Positions 1 through 7,543 of a DNA stretch of 39,777 nucleotides are shown in pieces. Under the pieces are notes generated by a model, which made no database searches, had not been told where the DNA came from, and worked only from the letters and a program-made list of their open reading frames with translations. Within the stretch, counting starts at the first letter, position 1. Every line of letters begins with the position of its first letter. Source of the DNA: Rhodobacter sp. (GTDB lineage: Bacteria; Pseudomonadota; Alphaproteobacteria; Rhodobacterales; Rhodobacteraceae); contig JASJCA010000019.1 of the NCBI GenBank assembly GCA_030066215.1, positions 1-39,777 of the forward strand. The letters are read 5' to 3'. The translations under genes were made by a program, and so were the position numbers.

Positions 1-2
1 TG

Positions 3-137
3 CCCACCTCGATCGCCTTCGACAACGACGGCTCGGAAATCTACACGATCATCGAGGTCGATACCCGCGACCGCCCCGGCCCAAAGCTGCGCCGGCGCCC
101 TCACCGCCGCCTCAGCCGCGGATCGACCGCCGCATAG
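3..137 (+). pseudogene. glnD: Fragment of PII uridylyltransferase (GlnD), ACT-domain part
   Basis: The + strand frame beginning at base 3 reads PTSIAFDNDGSEIYTIIEVD and then TRDRPG. This is the start of an ACT domain as found near the C-terminus of GlnD, the bifunctional uridylyl-removing enzyme that senses glutamine through PII. After DRPG (about base 80) the match stops. The frame runs on as PKLRRRPHRR to a stop at 135-137, and that part is only the antisense of the neighbouring permease. A GlnD ACT domain should continue with a leucine-rich helix after DRPG, so the gene is broken at about base 80. It could be a genuine remnant or a misjoined contig end. The identification rests on about 26 residues. 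Confidence 0.6.
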
Positions 138-1045
138 GCCAGATCGACCAGGAAGGTCACCAGGATGACGGCGAAGACCAAGAGCATCACCACCGATTCG
201 ACGACGATCAGGTCGCGCTGCGTGATGCCCTGGAAGATCAGCCGCCCCAGCCCCGGCAGGAAGAACACGTTCTCGATGATGATCGCGCCGGCCAGCAGGA
301 ACGAAAACTGCAGCCCGAGGATCGTCATCACCGGGATCAGCGCATTGCGCAGGGCATGGCCCAGGACCGCCTGGCGCCGCGACAGCCCCTTGGCGCGCGC
401 GGTCCGCACATAGTCCTGCCCCAGCGTCTCCAAAAGCGACGAGCGCATCACCCGCGCCAGGATCGAGGCCTGTGGCAAGGCCAGCGCCACCGCCGGCAGG
501 GTCAGCGCCTTGAGGTTGACCAAGACGCCCTCCTCCCAGCCCGGGAAGCCGCCCGCCGAAAACCAGCCGAGCTGAATCGCGAACACCAGGACCAGCAGCA
601 TCGCGAACCAGAAATTCGGCACCGCGATGCCCAGCTGCGTCGCCCCCATGATGCCGTAATCGGCATAGCTGCCGCGCCGCGACGCCGCTACCAGCCCCAC
701 CGGAACCGCGATGACGGTGGACAGGACCAACGCATAGACCGTCAGCGGCAGCGACACCCAAAGCCGCGCCGCCACCAACTCGGCCACCGGCACGCGATAG
801 GTATAGGAGACGCCGAAATCCCCCACCAAAAGCCCGCCGATCCAGTCGAAATAGCGTGCCAGCTTGCCGCCCTCGAGCCCCAGTTCCGCGCGCAGCGCCG
901 CCACCGTCTCGTCGCTGGCGTTGAGCCCCAGCATAAACGCCGCGGGATCGCCCGGGATCACCTCGATCACCGCGAAGATGACGACGCTCGCCACCACCAG
1001 GCTCAGGCCCAGCGACAGAAACCGCGAGAGCAGATAGCGCAGCAT
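101..1045 (-). CDS. ABC transporter permease, DppB/OppB family
   Basis: Inner-membrane permease of a dipeptide/oligopeptide/nickel-type ABC importer, 314 residues. The N-terminus (RYLLSRFLSLGLSLVVASVV, then IPGDPAA) is the family's usual first helix and GDPA turn. The cytoplasmic coupling loop is seen as QDYVRTARAKGLSRRQAVLGHALRNALIP near residues 215-245, and about six membrane segments are visible. I chose the ATG at 1045; a TTG lies two codons upstream. Such genes are normally followed at once by a DppC-type permease and ATPases. Here the gene ends at 101 and only a glnD fragment follows, so the partner genes are absent from the window. A binding protein of the right family lies at 3656-5128 on the same strand but is separated by two unrelated genes. 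The substrate is unknown. Confidence 0.9.
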   Translation of the reverse strand: MLRYLLSRFLSLGLSLVVASVVIFAVIEVIPGDPAAFMLGLNASDETVAALRAELGLEGGKLARYFDWIGGLLVGDFGVSYTYRVPVAELVAARLWVSLPLTVYALVLSTVIAVPVGLVAASRRGSYADYGIMGATQLGIAVPNFWFAMLLVLVFAIQLGWFSAGGFPGWEEGVLVNLKALTLPAVALALPQASILARVMRSSLLETLGQDYVRTARAKGLSRRQAVLGHALRNALIPVMTILGLQFSFLLAGAIIIENVFFLPGLGRLIFQGITQRDLIVVESVVMLLVFAVILVTFLVDLAYAAVDPRLRRR

Positions 1046-1351
1046 GGGCAAGAGGTTACGTTACCCCGCCCGGCTGGGCCACGACAAAATCGGACCCGCT
1101 GCGAGTCGGCGCCCGGGTCAAGGATCGCATGAGCGACCGGCGCAGCCGGCCGCAGGTCCTTGACGCGGGCGCCGACTCGCACAGCCTCGACCAGGAGCGC
1201 CTCGCGCTCTTCTCAGCAAGGGGAATACCCCCGCGCGACACGCGCAACACCTGCCAGTTAGGCAATCAAATAGCCGGCCCGCCCGCAGCGCAACGCGCGA
1301 GGACGGGCCCAAAAAACCAGGGTGAGCGTCAGCGAACGCCGCCGGTCTCCG
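1046..1351. other. Intergenic region with a large inverted repeat
   Basis: No credible gene is seen between the permease start and the end of the esterase gene. The stretch contains the 27-bp inverted repeat listed separately (1100-1181). Near the esterase stop there is a small hairpin (gcgt at 1326-1329 with acgc at 1336-1339) followed, in the direction of esterase transcription, by six T residues at 1311-1316. This could act as a weak terminator, but stem and T run are about nine bases apart. Short open frames here look non-coding. Confidence 0.4.
1100..1181. repeat. Inverted repeat with 27-bp arms
   Basis: Arms at 1100-1126 and 1155-1181 are reverse complements at 25 of 27 positions, separated by 28 bases. 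The spacer itself holds a small GC hairpin (ccggcgcagccgg, 1137-1149). No T run follows on either strand, so an intrinsic terminator is unlikely. It may be a dispersed palindromic repeat unit or an extended regulatory hairpin. Only the complementarity is seen directly. Confidence 0.65.
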
Positions 1352-2779
1352 CTATTCCGCGGCCAGGATCGAACCAGGCGCCACCCCGTCGTTCATCCAC
1401 GCCTCCAAGGGCGTCAGCGGGTCGAGTGCCGCCTGATTGATGCCCCCCGGCCCCGGCAGGATACCGCAATGGTCGAGCCCCGGCACCATGAAAAGCGCCA
1501 CCGACTCGCGCAGGATCTCCTCGCCGCCCGCCGCCGCCGCGGCCTTGTCGTACCAGTCCACGGTCTTGTACGGCGTCACGATGGCGTCGGCCCAGCCGTG
1601 CCAGACGATCATCTTGCCGCCGGCCTCGCGGAACGCCGAGATGTCGGGATCGTCGCCGTTATAGACCGCGGCCGCGGCCGCCAGCCGCGCCGGATCGGTG
1701 GCGAAGTCGAAATCCGCCGGCCGCCAGCCCGCGCCCGGATCTTCGGGGAACGCCATGTAGGCGCCGAAATTCGCCGCGAACGCGTTGATCAGGCGCCCCG
1801 CGCCGTCGGCATTGCCGGTGAGCCACAGCCACCAGAACGGCTCGGACCCCTCGGGGATGCCGCCGGGATAAAGCTGCTCGCCCGAGGGCCCGACCGGTCC
1901 CTGGCGCCACTTCACGATCACTCCCAACTCCTCTGGCGTCAGGCAATCGGGCCCGTCCGAGCCCTGGCAGATCAGCCCGGTCAGATCGACGTCGCAGGCG
2001 CGCGGATCGGCGATCACCCCGTCCTCGGCGCCATCCGCGCCGTCGCATTGCGCCATCACTGCGTCGCCGATCAGCCCGTCCTTGCCGGGCTTGAGGATCC
2101 ATGTCCCGTCATCGTCCAGATTGGCCTGCATCAGCCACGACATCTTGGTCGCCACCAGGCCGGGGTAATCCATCGCCGGCGCGCCCGAGATGATGCCGTC
2201 GAACATCTCGGGGTACCGCAGCGCCGCCACATGCGCCATGCGCCCGCCAGTCGAGCAGCCCTGGAACACCTCCTGGCTCGAGCCCTGCCCGTAAAACGCC
2301 GCGATCATCGCCTGCGCCACCCGGTGGGTCTCGCCGATCGAGCGCCATCCCCAGTCGCGCTCGGCATGGGGGTCGCCCGCAGCCCAGGCCGCATCCACGA
2401 CCGACAGCCCGTGATGCCCGCTGTCCGATGTCGCGGTGGCATAGCCCTTCTCCAGACCCGGGCGCATCGCGTTGATCCAGCCCGCGCTGGCATCCGCCCG
2501 GCCCAGAATGCCGCAGAACCCGCCGCAGCCGGCCTGGTAATACTTGCCGTTCCAGCCCTGCATCGGCAGCCGCACCTCGATGTTGATCGCCGGCAGCGCC
2601 ACCGCGCGCACCTCGCAATAGGCCGGCAGCGTCTCGGCCGCGTCGACCACCCGTGACGAGGTCACGTAACCCCCTGAAATCGCGGTGTTGTGCAGCGCCT
2701 CGCAGGCCGCCATGTCCTGGGCCGCCGCGCCGCTCGCGCCCAGCCCCAATGCCGTCATCGAAATCACCCAAAGTCGCAC
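1352..2779 (-). CDS. Tannase/feruloyl esterase family protein, exported
   Basis: Secreted serine esterase of the tannase/feruloyl esterase family, expected to hydrolyse ester bonds of aromatic acids such as gallate, ferulate or related plant compounds. From the GTG at 2779 the protein is 475 residues. This start has a GGAGG about seven bases upstream and gives a clean signal peptide (MRLWVISMTALGLGASGAAA, cleavage near 20). The nucleophile lies in GCSTGG (S176), the acid in WHGWAD (D398) and the base in LDHC (H437). C175 and C438 next to the serine and histidine form the CS-D-HC pattern of this family, in which a disulfide brings them together. The segment CDGADGAEDGVIADPRACD resembles the family's calcium-binding lid. 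The exact substrate cannot be read. It is divergent from the Rid-family gene at 3065. Confidence 0.88.
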   Translation of the reverse strand: MRLWVISMTALGLGASGAAAQDMAACEALHNTAISGGYVTSSRVVDAAETLPAYCEVRAVALPAINIEVRLPMQGWNGKYYQAGCGGFCGILGRADASAGWINAMRPGLEKGYATATSDSGHHGLSVVDAAWAAGDPHAERDWGWRSIGETHRVAQAMIAAFYGQGSSQEVFQGCSTGGRMAHVAALRYPEMFDGIISGAPAMDYPGLVATKMSWLMQANLDDDGTWILKPGKDGLIGDAVMAQCDGADGAEDGVIADPRACDVDLTGLICQGSDGPDCLTPEELGVIVKWRQGPVGPSGEQLYPGGIPEGSEPFWWLWLTGNADGAGRLINAFAANFGAYMAFPEDPGAGWRPADFDFATDPARLAAAAAVYNGDDPDISAFREAGGKMIVWHGWADAIVTPYKTVDWYDKAAAAAGGEEILRESVALFMVPGLDHCGILPGPGGINQAALDPLTPLEAWMNDGVAPGSILAAE

Positions 2780-3064
2780 GATCCGTCCTCCATCCTGAAA
2801 ATCCATCGCCGCGAGGCCACCGCCCGGCCGCGCCAGCTTGCCACCCCGCGCGGCACAAGAAAACCACCCCGGGCTTCTTCTCGTCGCAAATACGCAAATC
2901 CGCCCGCACCAAACGCGCCACCCGCCACGACGCGTCGCCTCACCGCTGGCCAGAAAAACCGCGCGCGGAAGCGCACAATTCGGCTGCCGCCCGCCGGATT
3001 GACGGTTTCGCCCGAGCCGCCCGTCCGCCAAACTGCGCCGCACCACCAGACAGGAGCCCGACAC

Positions 3065-3448
3065 ATGCCTCGCGCCATCGCCACCGACGCCGCACCGCCG
3101 TCTTTTTCCGACTATGCCCAAGCCGTCGAAACGCCCCCCGGCGCGCGGCTTCTGCACGTCTCTGGCCAGGTCGGCGCCCGCCCCGACGGCACGCTGGCGG
3201 AGGACCCGGAGGCGCAGCACGAACAGGCCTGGCGCAACGTCTTCGCGATCCTCGCCGCCGCCGATATGGGGCCCACCGACATCGTCGACGTGCTCGCCAT
3301 CGTCACCGACCCCGCCGGCGTGCCGATCTTCCGCAAGGTCCGCGATCGCATGCTCAAGGGCCACTTGGCGTGCTCGACGCTGCTGATCTCAGGCCTCGCC
3401 AGCCCTGCCTGGAAGGTCGAGATCGCGGTTACCGCCGCTAGGGTCTGA
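3065..3448 (+). CDS. Rid-family protein (YjgF/YER057c/UK114), atypical
   Basis: Small 127-residue protein of the RidA superfamily, seen from HVSGQVGARPDGTLAEDPEAQ, the segment with TDIVDVLAIVTDP, and the C-terminal VEIAVTAAR strand. ATG 3065 has GGAG about eight bases upstream. Enamine/imine deaminases of the RidA subfamily carry an essential arginine in a PAR(S/T) motif. The aligned segment here reads HLACST, with cysteine (C103) in place of that arginine. It therefore probably belongs to one of the other Rid subfamilies, whose substrates are less clear. It stands alone, divergent from the esterase gene and convergent with the binding-protein gene. Confidence 0.85.
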   Translation: MPRAIATDAAPPSFSDYAQAVETPPGARLLHVSGQVGARPDGTLAEDPEAQHEQAWRNVFAILAAADMGPTDIVDVLAIVTDPAGVPIFRKVRDRMLKGHLACSTLLISGLASPAWKVEIAVTAARV

Positions 3449-3655
3449 CCCGCGAGGTCCCCGCGACCGCCAAAGGCCCGCCCCACGCGTCATGCTTACA
3501 TTGGCGGCGATGCCCCTGGAGATACTGACAGCAGGTGCGGCGCGATGCCGGGGCGCTGGCCGGAATGCGTTACGCCCCACCACCGGCGCCGGTCTGGAGC
3601 GGACGGCGGCGCGCGCGGCGGTCCGACGCTTCGACCATTGCAACTCTGGCGGCGC

Positions 3656-5128
3656 CTACTCCGCCCAGCTGACTCCCGTTAAGTCGTTGGCCTGGGTCGG
3701 GGCGTTCGCCCAGAGCCCTTGGATCTTGGCGTTCGCCACCCCGGTCCGGGCGAGCTGGAACAGGTAGCCGTTGACATAGTCGTCGGCAATGATGCGCTGC
3801 GCCCGGGCCAGGATCTCGGTCCGCGCAGCAGGATCGGCGGCCAGGTCCAAATCCGTCATAAGGCTCTGGAATTCCGGGTTGTCGTACTGGAAGTAATATT
3901 CCGGCCGGGCGTAGATGTTGATGTCCATCGGCTCGGTATGGCTGACGATGGTCAGGTCGTAATCCTTGCCCTTGAAAACCTGCTCCAGCCACTGCGCCCA
4001 TTCGAGGTTCGAAATCTCGGTCTCGATCCCCACCGCGCGCAGCTGCGCCGCGATGATCTCGCCGCCGCGGCGCGCGTAAGAGGGCGGCGGCAGTTTCAGC
4101 GTCAGTGTCAGGTTCTCGGCCCCCGCCTCGGCCAGCAAAGCCCGCGCCATGTCAGGGTCATGGGCCGACTGCGCCGTCAGATCGACGTAGTCGGGATTGT
4201 GCGGCGCGAAATGGGTGCCGATCGGCGTACCGTAGCCGAACATCGCTCCGTCGATGATCTCTTGGCGGTTGATCGCATGGGCGATGGCCTTGCGCACGCG
4301 GACGTCCGACAGGGCCTCGGCCTTGTTGTTGGTCGACAGAATGGTCTCGCCCTCGGTCGACCCGATCAACAGCTGGAACCGCGGGTCGGCCTCGAACTGG
4401 ACCAGCGTCTCGGGCGCCGGATAGCCCGGGAAGGCGTCGATATCGCCCGCCATCATCGCATTGAACGCCGCCGCGGGGTCTGAGATGAACTTGAACGTCG
4501 CGCTCGTGAGCGCCGGCGTCTCGCCCCAGTAGTCGGGGTTGGCCTCGATCTCGATCCGGTCGCCCTGGACCCAGCGGTTCAGCTTGAACGGCCCGGTGCC
4601 CACCGGATTTGTCGCCGCGTTGTCGATGCTCTCAGACGCCACGATCACCGCGTCGCCCCAGGCCATGTTGGTGATGAAACCGCCGTTCGGCGCGCTCAGC
4701 GTCACTGCGACGGTGTGGTCGTCCACCACGCTCACGTCGGCGATCCCGGCAAAGAGCGCCTTTTGCGCGTTCGTCGAGTCCTCGGCCCGGGCGCGATCGA
4801 GCGAGAACTTCACGTCCTCGGCTGTCATATCGGTGCCGTCGTGGAACGTTACGCCCTGGCGCAAGGCGAAGGTATAGACCGTGCCGTCGTCGCTGACGGT
4901 CCAGCTTTCGGCGAGCGCCGGGGCGATCGACCCGTCGGACCGATAGCGGGTCAGGCCCTCGAAGATATTGGCATAGACCACCTCGTCGATGGCCGCGGCC
5001 GCGCCGCCCGTCGGGTCGAGGTTCGGCGGCTCCAGCTGCATGCCGATGGTGATCGAGTCCTGGGCGGCGGCGGTGCCGGCGGCGGCCAGGGCCAGGGCGG
5101 CCACGGTGAGCTTCAGGCGCGTGAGCAT
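3656..5128 (-). CDS. Peptide-type ABC transporter substrate-binding protein (SBP_bac_5)
   Basis: Periplasmic binding protein of the DppA/OppA family, 490 residues, expected to deliver peptides or a similar solute to an ABC importer. The signal peptide is clear (MLTRLKLTVAALALAAAGTAAAQ, cleavage near 22). The mature part shows the family signatures LEPPNLDPTGG, YANIFEGLTRYRSDGSIAPALAE, WTVSDDGTVYTF, LRQGVTFHDGTDMTAEDV and GTGPFKLNRWVQGD. The ATG at 5128 follows GGAGG with a spacing of eleven; an ATG seven codons upstream overlaps that GGAGG and is less likely. The nearest matching permease (101-1045) lies beyond two unrelated genes, so the transporter looks split or partial. Confidence 0.9.
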   Translation of the reverse strand: MLTRLKLTVAALALAAAGTAAAQDSITIGMQLEPPNLDPTGGAAAAIDEVVYANIFEGLTRYRSDGSIAPALAESWTVSDDGTVYTFALRQGVTFHDGTDMTAEDVKFSLDRARAEDSTNAQKALFAGIADVSVVDDHTVAVTLSAPNGGFITNMAWGDAVIVASESIDNAATNPVGTGPFKLNRWVQGDRIEIEANPDYWGETPALTSATFKFISDPAAAFNAMMAGDIDAFPGYPAPETLVQFEADPRFQLLIGSTEGETILSTNNKAEALSDVRVRKAIAHAINRQEIIDGAMFGYGTPIGTHFAPHNPDYVDLTAQSAHDPDMARALLAEAGAENLTLTLKLPPPSYARRGGEIIAAQLRAVGIETEISNLEWAQWLEQVFKGKDYDLTIVSHTEPMDINIYARPEYYFQYDNPEFQSLMTDLDLAADPAARTEILARAQRIIADDYVNGYLFQLARTGVANAKIQGLWANAPTQANDLTGVSWAE

Positions 5129-5333
5129 GACGTCGGGGTCCTCCATGCGGTCGTTTTGCCCAAGGCTAACCCGGCGACGGCGGATTTGGAAAGCCCTTCG
5201 CCGGGCGCGGCGCCGGCTTTCGCGGCCCGGCGCCCCGGATGCCTGGACCCGAGTGATCCTGCAGCCCCCGCCATGCGTAGTGTTTGGGCAAAGGAGACGC
5301 GCCATACCCCTGATCGCCATCGGCGGGATCGCC

Positions 5334-5645
5334 GTGAAGCCCGGCCTGCGGCTGGTTGAGTTCTCGCTCTACATCGCGCCATCGCTGCGCCAGGCGCGCC
5401 GCGCCCAAGGCTGCCTTTTTGCCGAGGTGCGCCCCGCCGACGGCCGCTATTTCTCGCTGACGGCCTGGGAGAGCCCCGCCGCGATGAAGCGTTACGCCCG
5501 GTCCTGGCCGCATCGGATCGCCATGGCCCGCGCCGCGGTTTTGGCCACCGAATCCCGGTTTCACCATTTTCACGCCGAAGGCCCGCCAGACTGGACCGAC
5601 GCACTTGCCCGCTGGCGTGCGGCCGGTCTCGATCGCGCCGCCTAA
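5334..5645 (+). CDS. Small protein resembling antibiotic-monooxygenase-fold/DUF3291-like proteins
   Basis: About 103 residues with the pattern GCLFAEVRPADGRYFSLTAW followed by a helix AAMKRYARSWPHRIAMARAA. This resembles small alpha+beta barrel (ABM-like) domains, including that of spheroidene monooxygenase-related proteins. The catalytic role is unknown. The start is uncertain. A strong AAGGAG (5291-5296) points to a start near 5304, but the in-frame codon there is ATA and the next is CTG at 5310. The first ordinary start is GTG at 5334, which I use although it is far from the ribosome site. The gene is convergent with the M20 peptidase gene and overlaps its stop by four bases. Confidence 0.6.
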   Translation: MKPGLRLVEFSLYIAPSLRQARRAQGCLFAEVRPADGRYFSLTAWESPAAMKRYARSWPHRIAMARAAVLATESRFHHFHAEGPPDWTDALARWRAAGLDRAA

Positions 5646-6928
5646 GCCGCGGCCAACAACTCGGCCAGGGTCAGGGCCATCACCTTGGCGCTGTCGACCA
5701 TGTCGTCGACGCCGATCCACTCGTCGGGCTGGTGCGCGAGGTCGAGGATGCCGGGCCCGTAGGCGATGCAGTTCTTCAACCGGCCGATCCGGTCGATGTG
5801 CTTTTGGTCGTAGGTGCCTGGGCTGACCACGTAATCGGGCGCCCGCGCCAGCACGCGCTCGATCGCCGCGGCGACGGTGCGGACCACCGGCGCGTCGCGG
5901 TCGGTCATCGTCGGCGCCACGTCCCAGAGGTCGCGGATCTCGTAGCGGAAGCCGGGGCGCTCGGCCTTGATGGCCTCGAGCATCGCCGCGACCTCGGCCT
6001 TGACGTCGCCGATCTGCTCTTCGATCAGGAACCGCCGGTCGATGGTGATCGTGCAGCGGTCCGCCACGCAAGCCGCTGGAAAGCCAGTGAAATCCGCGTC
6101 CTGCACCGGCTCGCCGCCATGGATGGCGTTGATGTTCAGCGTCGATTGCCGGGCGCCCGGCGGCACCACCGGCATCTCGGTGCGTTTGCTGGCCAGAAGC
6201 GGGTAGAGGTGGCGTTCGATCTCTTCCAGCACGGCGCCCATGTGCCGGATCGCCGAATCGCCCAGAAACGGCATCGAGCCGTGGGCGATGCGGCCCTTGG
6301 TCTCGATCTCGGCCCACCAGACGCCGCGGTGGCCGAGGCAGATGCGGTCTTTGTTCAAGGGCTCGGGGATGATCACGTGGTGCACCCGGGCGGGGTCGAA
6401 ATAGCCGCGTTCGGCCAGATAGGCGACGCCGCCATAGCCGCCGGTCTCCTCATCCGCGGTGCCGCTGATCTCAAGCGCGCCGGCAAAGTCGGGACGAACG
6501 GTCAGGAAGGCCTCGGCGGCGACGATCGAGGTGGCGAGGCCGCCCTTCATGTCACAGGTGCCTCGACCATAGATGCGGCCGTCCTTGAGTTCGGCGGCGA
6601 AGGGATCGGTGGTCCAGCCCTCGCCGACGGCGACGACGTCGGTGTGGCTGTTGAAGTGCACGCAGTCACCCGGGGCAGCGCCCTCGCGCCGGGCGACGAT
6701 GTTCCAGCGCGGGTATTGGTCGCTGTCGCCGGGGGAGCCCGTGGCGCGGATCAGCTCGGTCCGGAACCCAGCGGCGCCGAGGCGGGAGTCGAGAAAGTCG
6801 CAGATCTCGCGATACCCGGCGCCCGGAGGGTTGAGCGTGGGCATGCTGACCAGATCCTGGGTCAGGCGGATCAGGTCGCCCCGGCGCGCCTCGATCTCGG
6901 CCGTCAGGCGGTGGTCCAGATCGGTCAT
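5642..6928 (-). CDS. M20-family deacylase (ArgE/DapE type)
   Basis: Cytosolic zinc-dependent amidohydrolase of the M20 family, 428 residues, close to acetylornithine deacetylase/succinyl-diaminopimelate desuccinylase. Metal and catalytic residues are all visible: HFNSHTDVV (H95, D97), GRGTCDMKGG (D126, the bridging aspartate), ADEETGG (E160 catalytic base, E161 ligand) and LAHQPDEW (H399). The central dimerisation insert with GRIAHGS is present. ATG 6928 begins the reading MTDLDHRL. Specific substrates vary widely in this family, so naming it ArgE or DapE would go beyond the sequence. No amino-acid biosynthesis genes are nearby. Confidence 0.9.
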   Translation of the reverse strand: MTDLDHRLTAEIEARRGDLIRLTQDLVSMPTLNPPGAGYREICDFLDSRLGAAGFRTELIRATGSPGDSDQYPRWNIVARREGAAPGDCVHFNSHTDVVAVGEGWTTDPFAAELKDGRIYGRGTCDMKGGLATSIVAAEAFLTVRPDFAGALEISGTADEETGGYGGVAYLAERGYFDPARVHHVIIPEPLNKDRICLGHRGVWWAEIETKGRIAHGSMPFLGDSAIRHMGAVLEEIERHLYPLLASKRTEMPVVPPGARQSTLNINAIHGGEPVQDADFTGFPAACVADRCTITIDRRFLIEEQIGDVKAEVAAMLEAIKAERPGFRYEIRDLWDVAPTMTDRDAPVVRTVAAAIERVLARAPDYVVSPGTYDQKHIDRIGRLKNCIAYGPGILDLAHQPDEWIGVDDMVDSAKVMALTLAELLAAA

Positions 6929-7170
6929 GGCGGCAGGCTAAGCCAAGACCGGGGCGAAGGAAATGGCGGCGGTTGGCTGGGGCCGTTTGTGGGATTCGGG
7001 GTTGCAGGCCGGATGGAAATGGCGTGGCGTTTTTTTTGCCCGCACGGCCCGGCGGCGGGCCGCGGGATGCCGCAGCGACCTCTGTACGGCGTGCTTTTAT
7101 GGCAGCAAAGTACATCTTCCATGTCAGCAACGCACCCAGCTCAGCCAAAGCGGCAGCCCACCGGGGCGGG

Positions 7171-7213
7171 GTCGTCATTGGTTGCGCCATTGGTTCGAGC
7201 AACCAATGACGAC
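7171..7213. repeat. Perfect 15-bp hairpin
   Basis: gtcgtcattggttgc at 7171-7185 is the exact reverse complement of 7199-7213, with a 13-base loop that repeats part of the arm (attggtt). There is no T run on either side. It could be a DNA-level palindrome or part of a longer decayed repeat. The sequence just before it (caccggggcgggg) resembles part of the 7279-7420 element. Confidence 0.6.
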
Positions 7214-7278
7214 GCTGGGCCGAGGCGCTTCGCGCTGTTAACCCGGCCCGGAGACCGGTGTTGCCTTCGTAGAGAGAA

Positions 7279-7420
7279 GCCGCGCCATCGCCGATCCGCG
7301 GGGTGGCGAGCCGACGCTTGTTCGGAAGCACTTTATGGCTGTTAAGTCCGTAGGACCTTGAGCGGTGCGCGAGGGTCGACCAATCGCCGCCCCACCGGGG
7401 CGGGTCGGCGATGGCGCGGC
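7279..7420 (+). repeat. Hairpin repeat element, copy A (terminal inverted repeats)
   Basis: A 142-bp element bounded by 21-bp terminal inverted repeats (7279-7299 and 7400-7420, 20 of 21 matching). A second copy in opposite orientation lies at 9650-9793. The interior shares the run tttatggctgt and the order of short GC blocks with copy B. Homology extends past the right end through a ggggctgcgcccc hairpin to about 7446. No transposase is encoded, so it resembles a small non-autonomous (MITE-like) or structured intergenic repeat. Confidence 0.7.
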
Positions 7421-7543
7421 GGGGCTGCGCCCCTTGACTCCGCGCCTGAAGCGGGTTGTCGGCTGCCGCATGACGCCATAATCGCTCGAGAGCCTTGCTC
7501 GAACGACGTCCCGCTTTTGGCGCCGCCGCGCCACGGGTCGGGC

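Larger units (their letters stand above)
6929..7543. other. Gene-free region with hairpins and a repeat copy
   Basis: This 615-base gap between the M20 gene and the end of the acyl-CoA synthetase gene has no convincing coding frame. It holds a perfect 15-bp hairpin (7171-7213) and copy A of the hairpin repeat (7279-7420) with conserved flank to 7446. A promoter for the M20 gene is expected near 6950-7000, but I cannot pick one out. Confidence 0.5.

Noticed and set aside
356..1132. Long + strand open frame opposite the ABC permease, and many similar long frames opposite other genes.
   Set aside because: They are antisense shadows of GC-rich genes, dominated by Arg, His and Gln codons, without recognisable domains.
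1352..3364. A 670-residue reading of the esterase gene starting far upstream at 3364.
   Set aside because: The extra N-terminal part is antisense to the Rid gene, while a GTG at 2779 has a ribosome site and yields a proper signal peptide.
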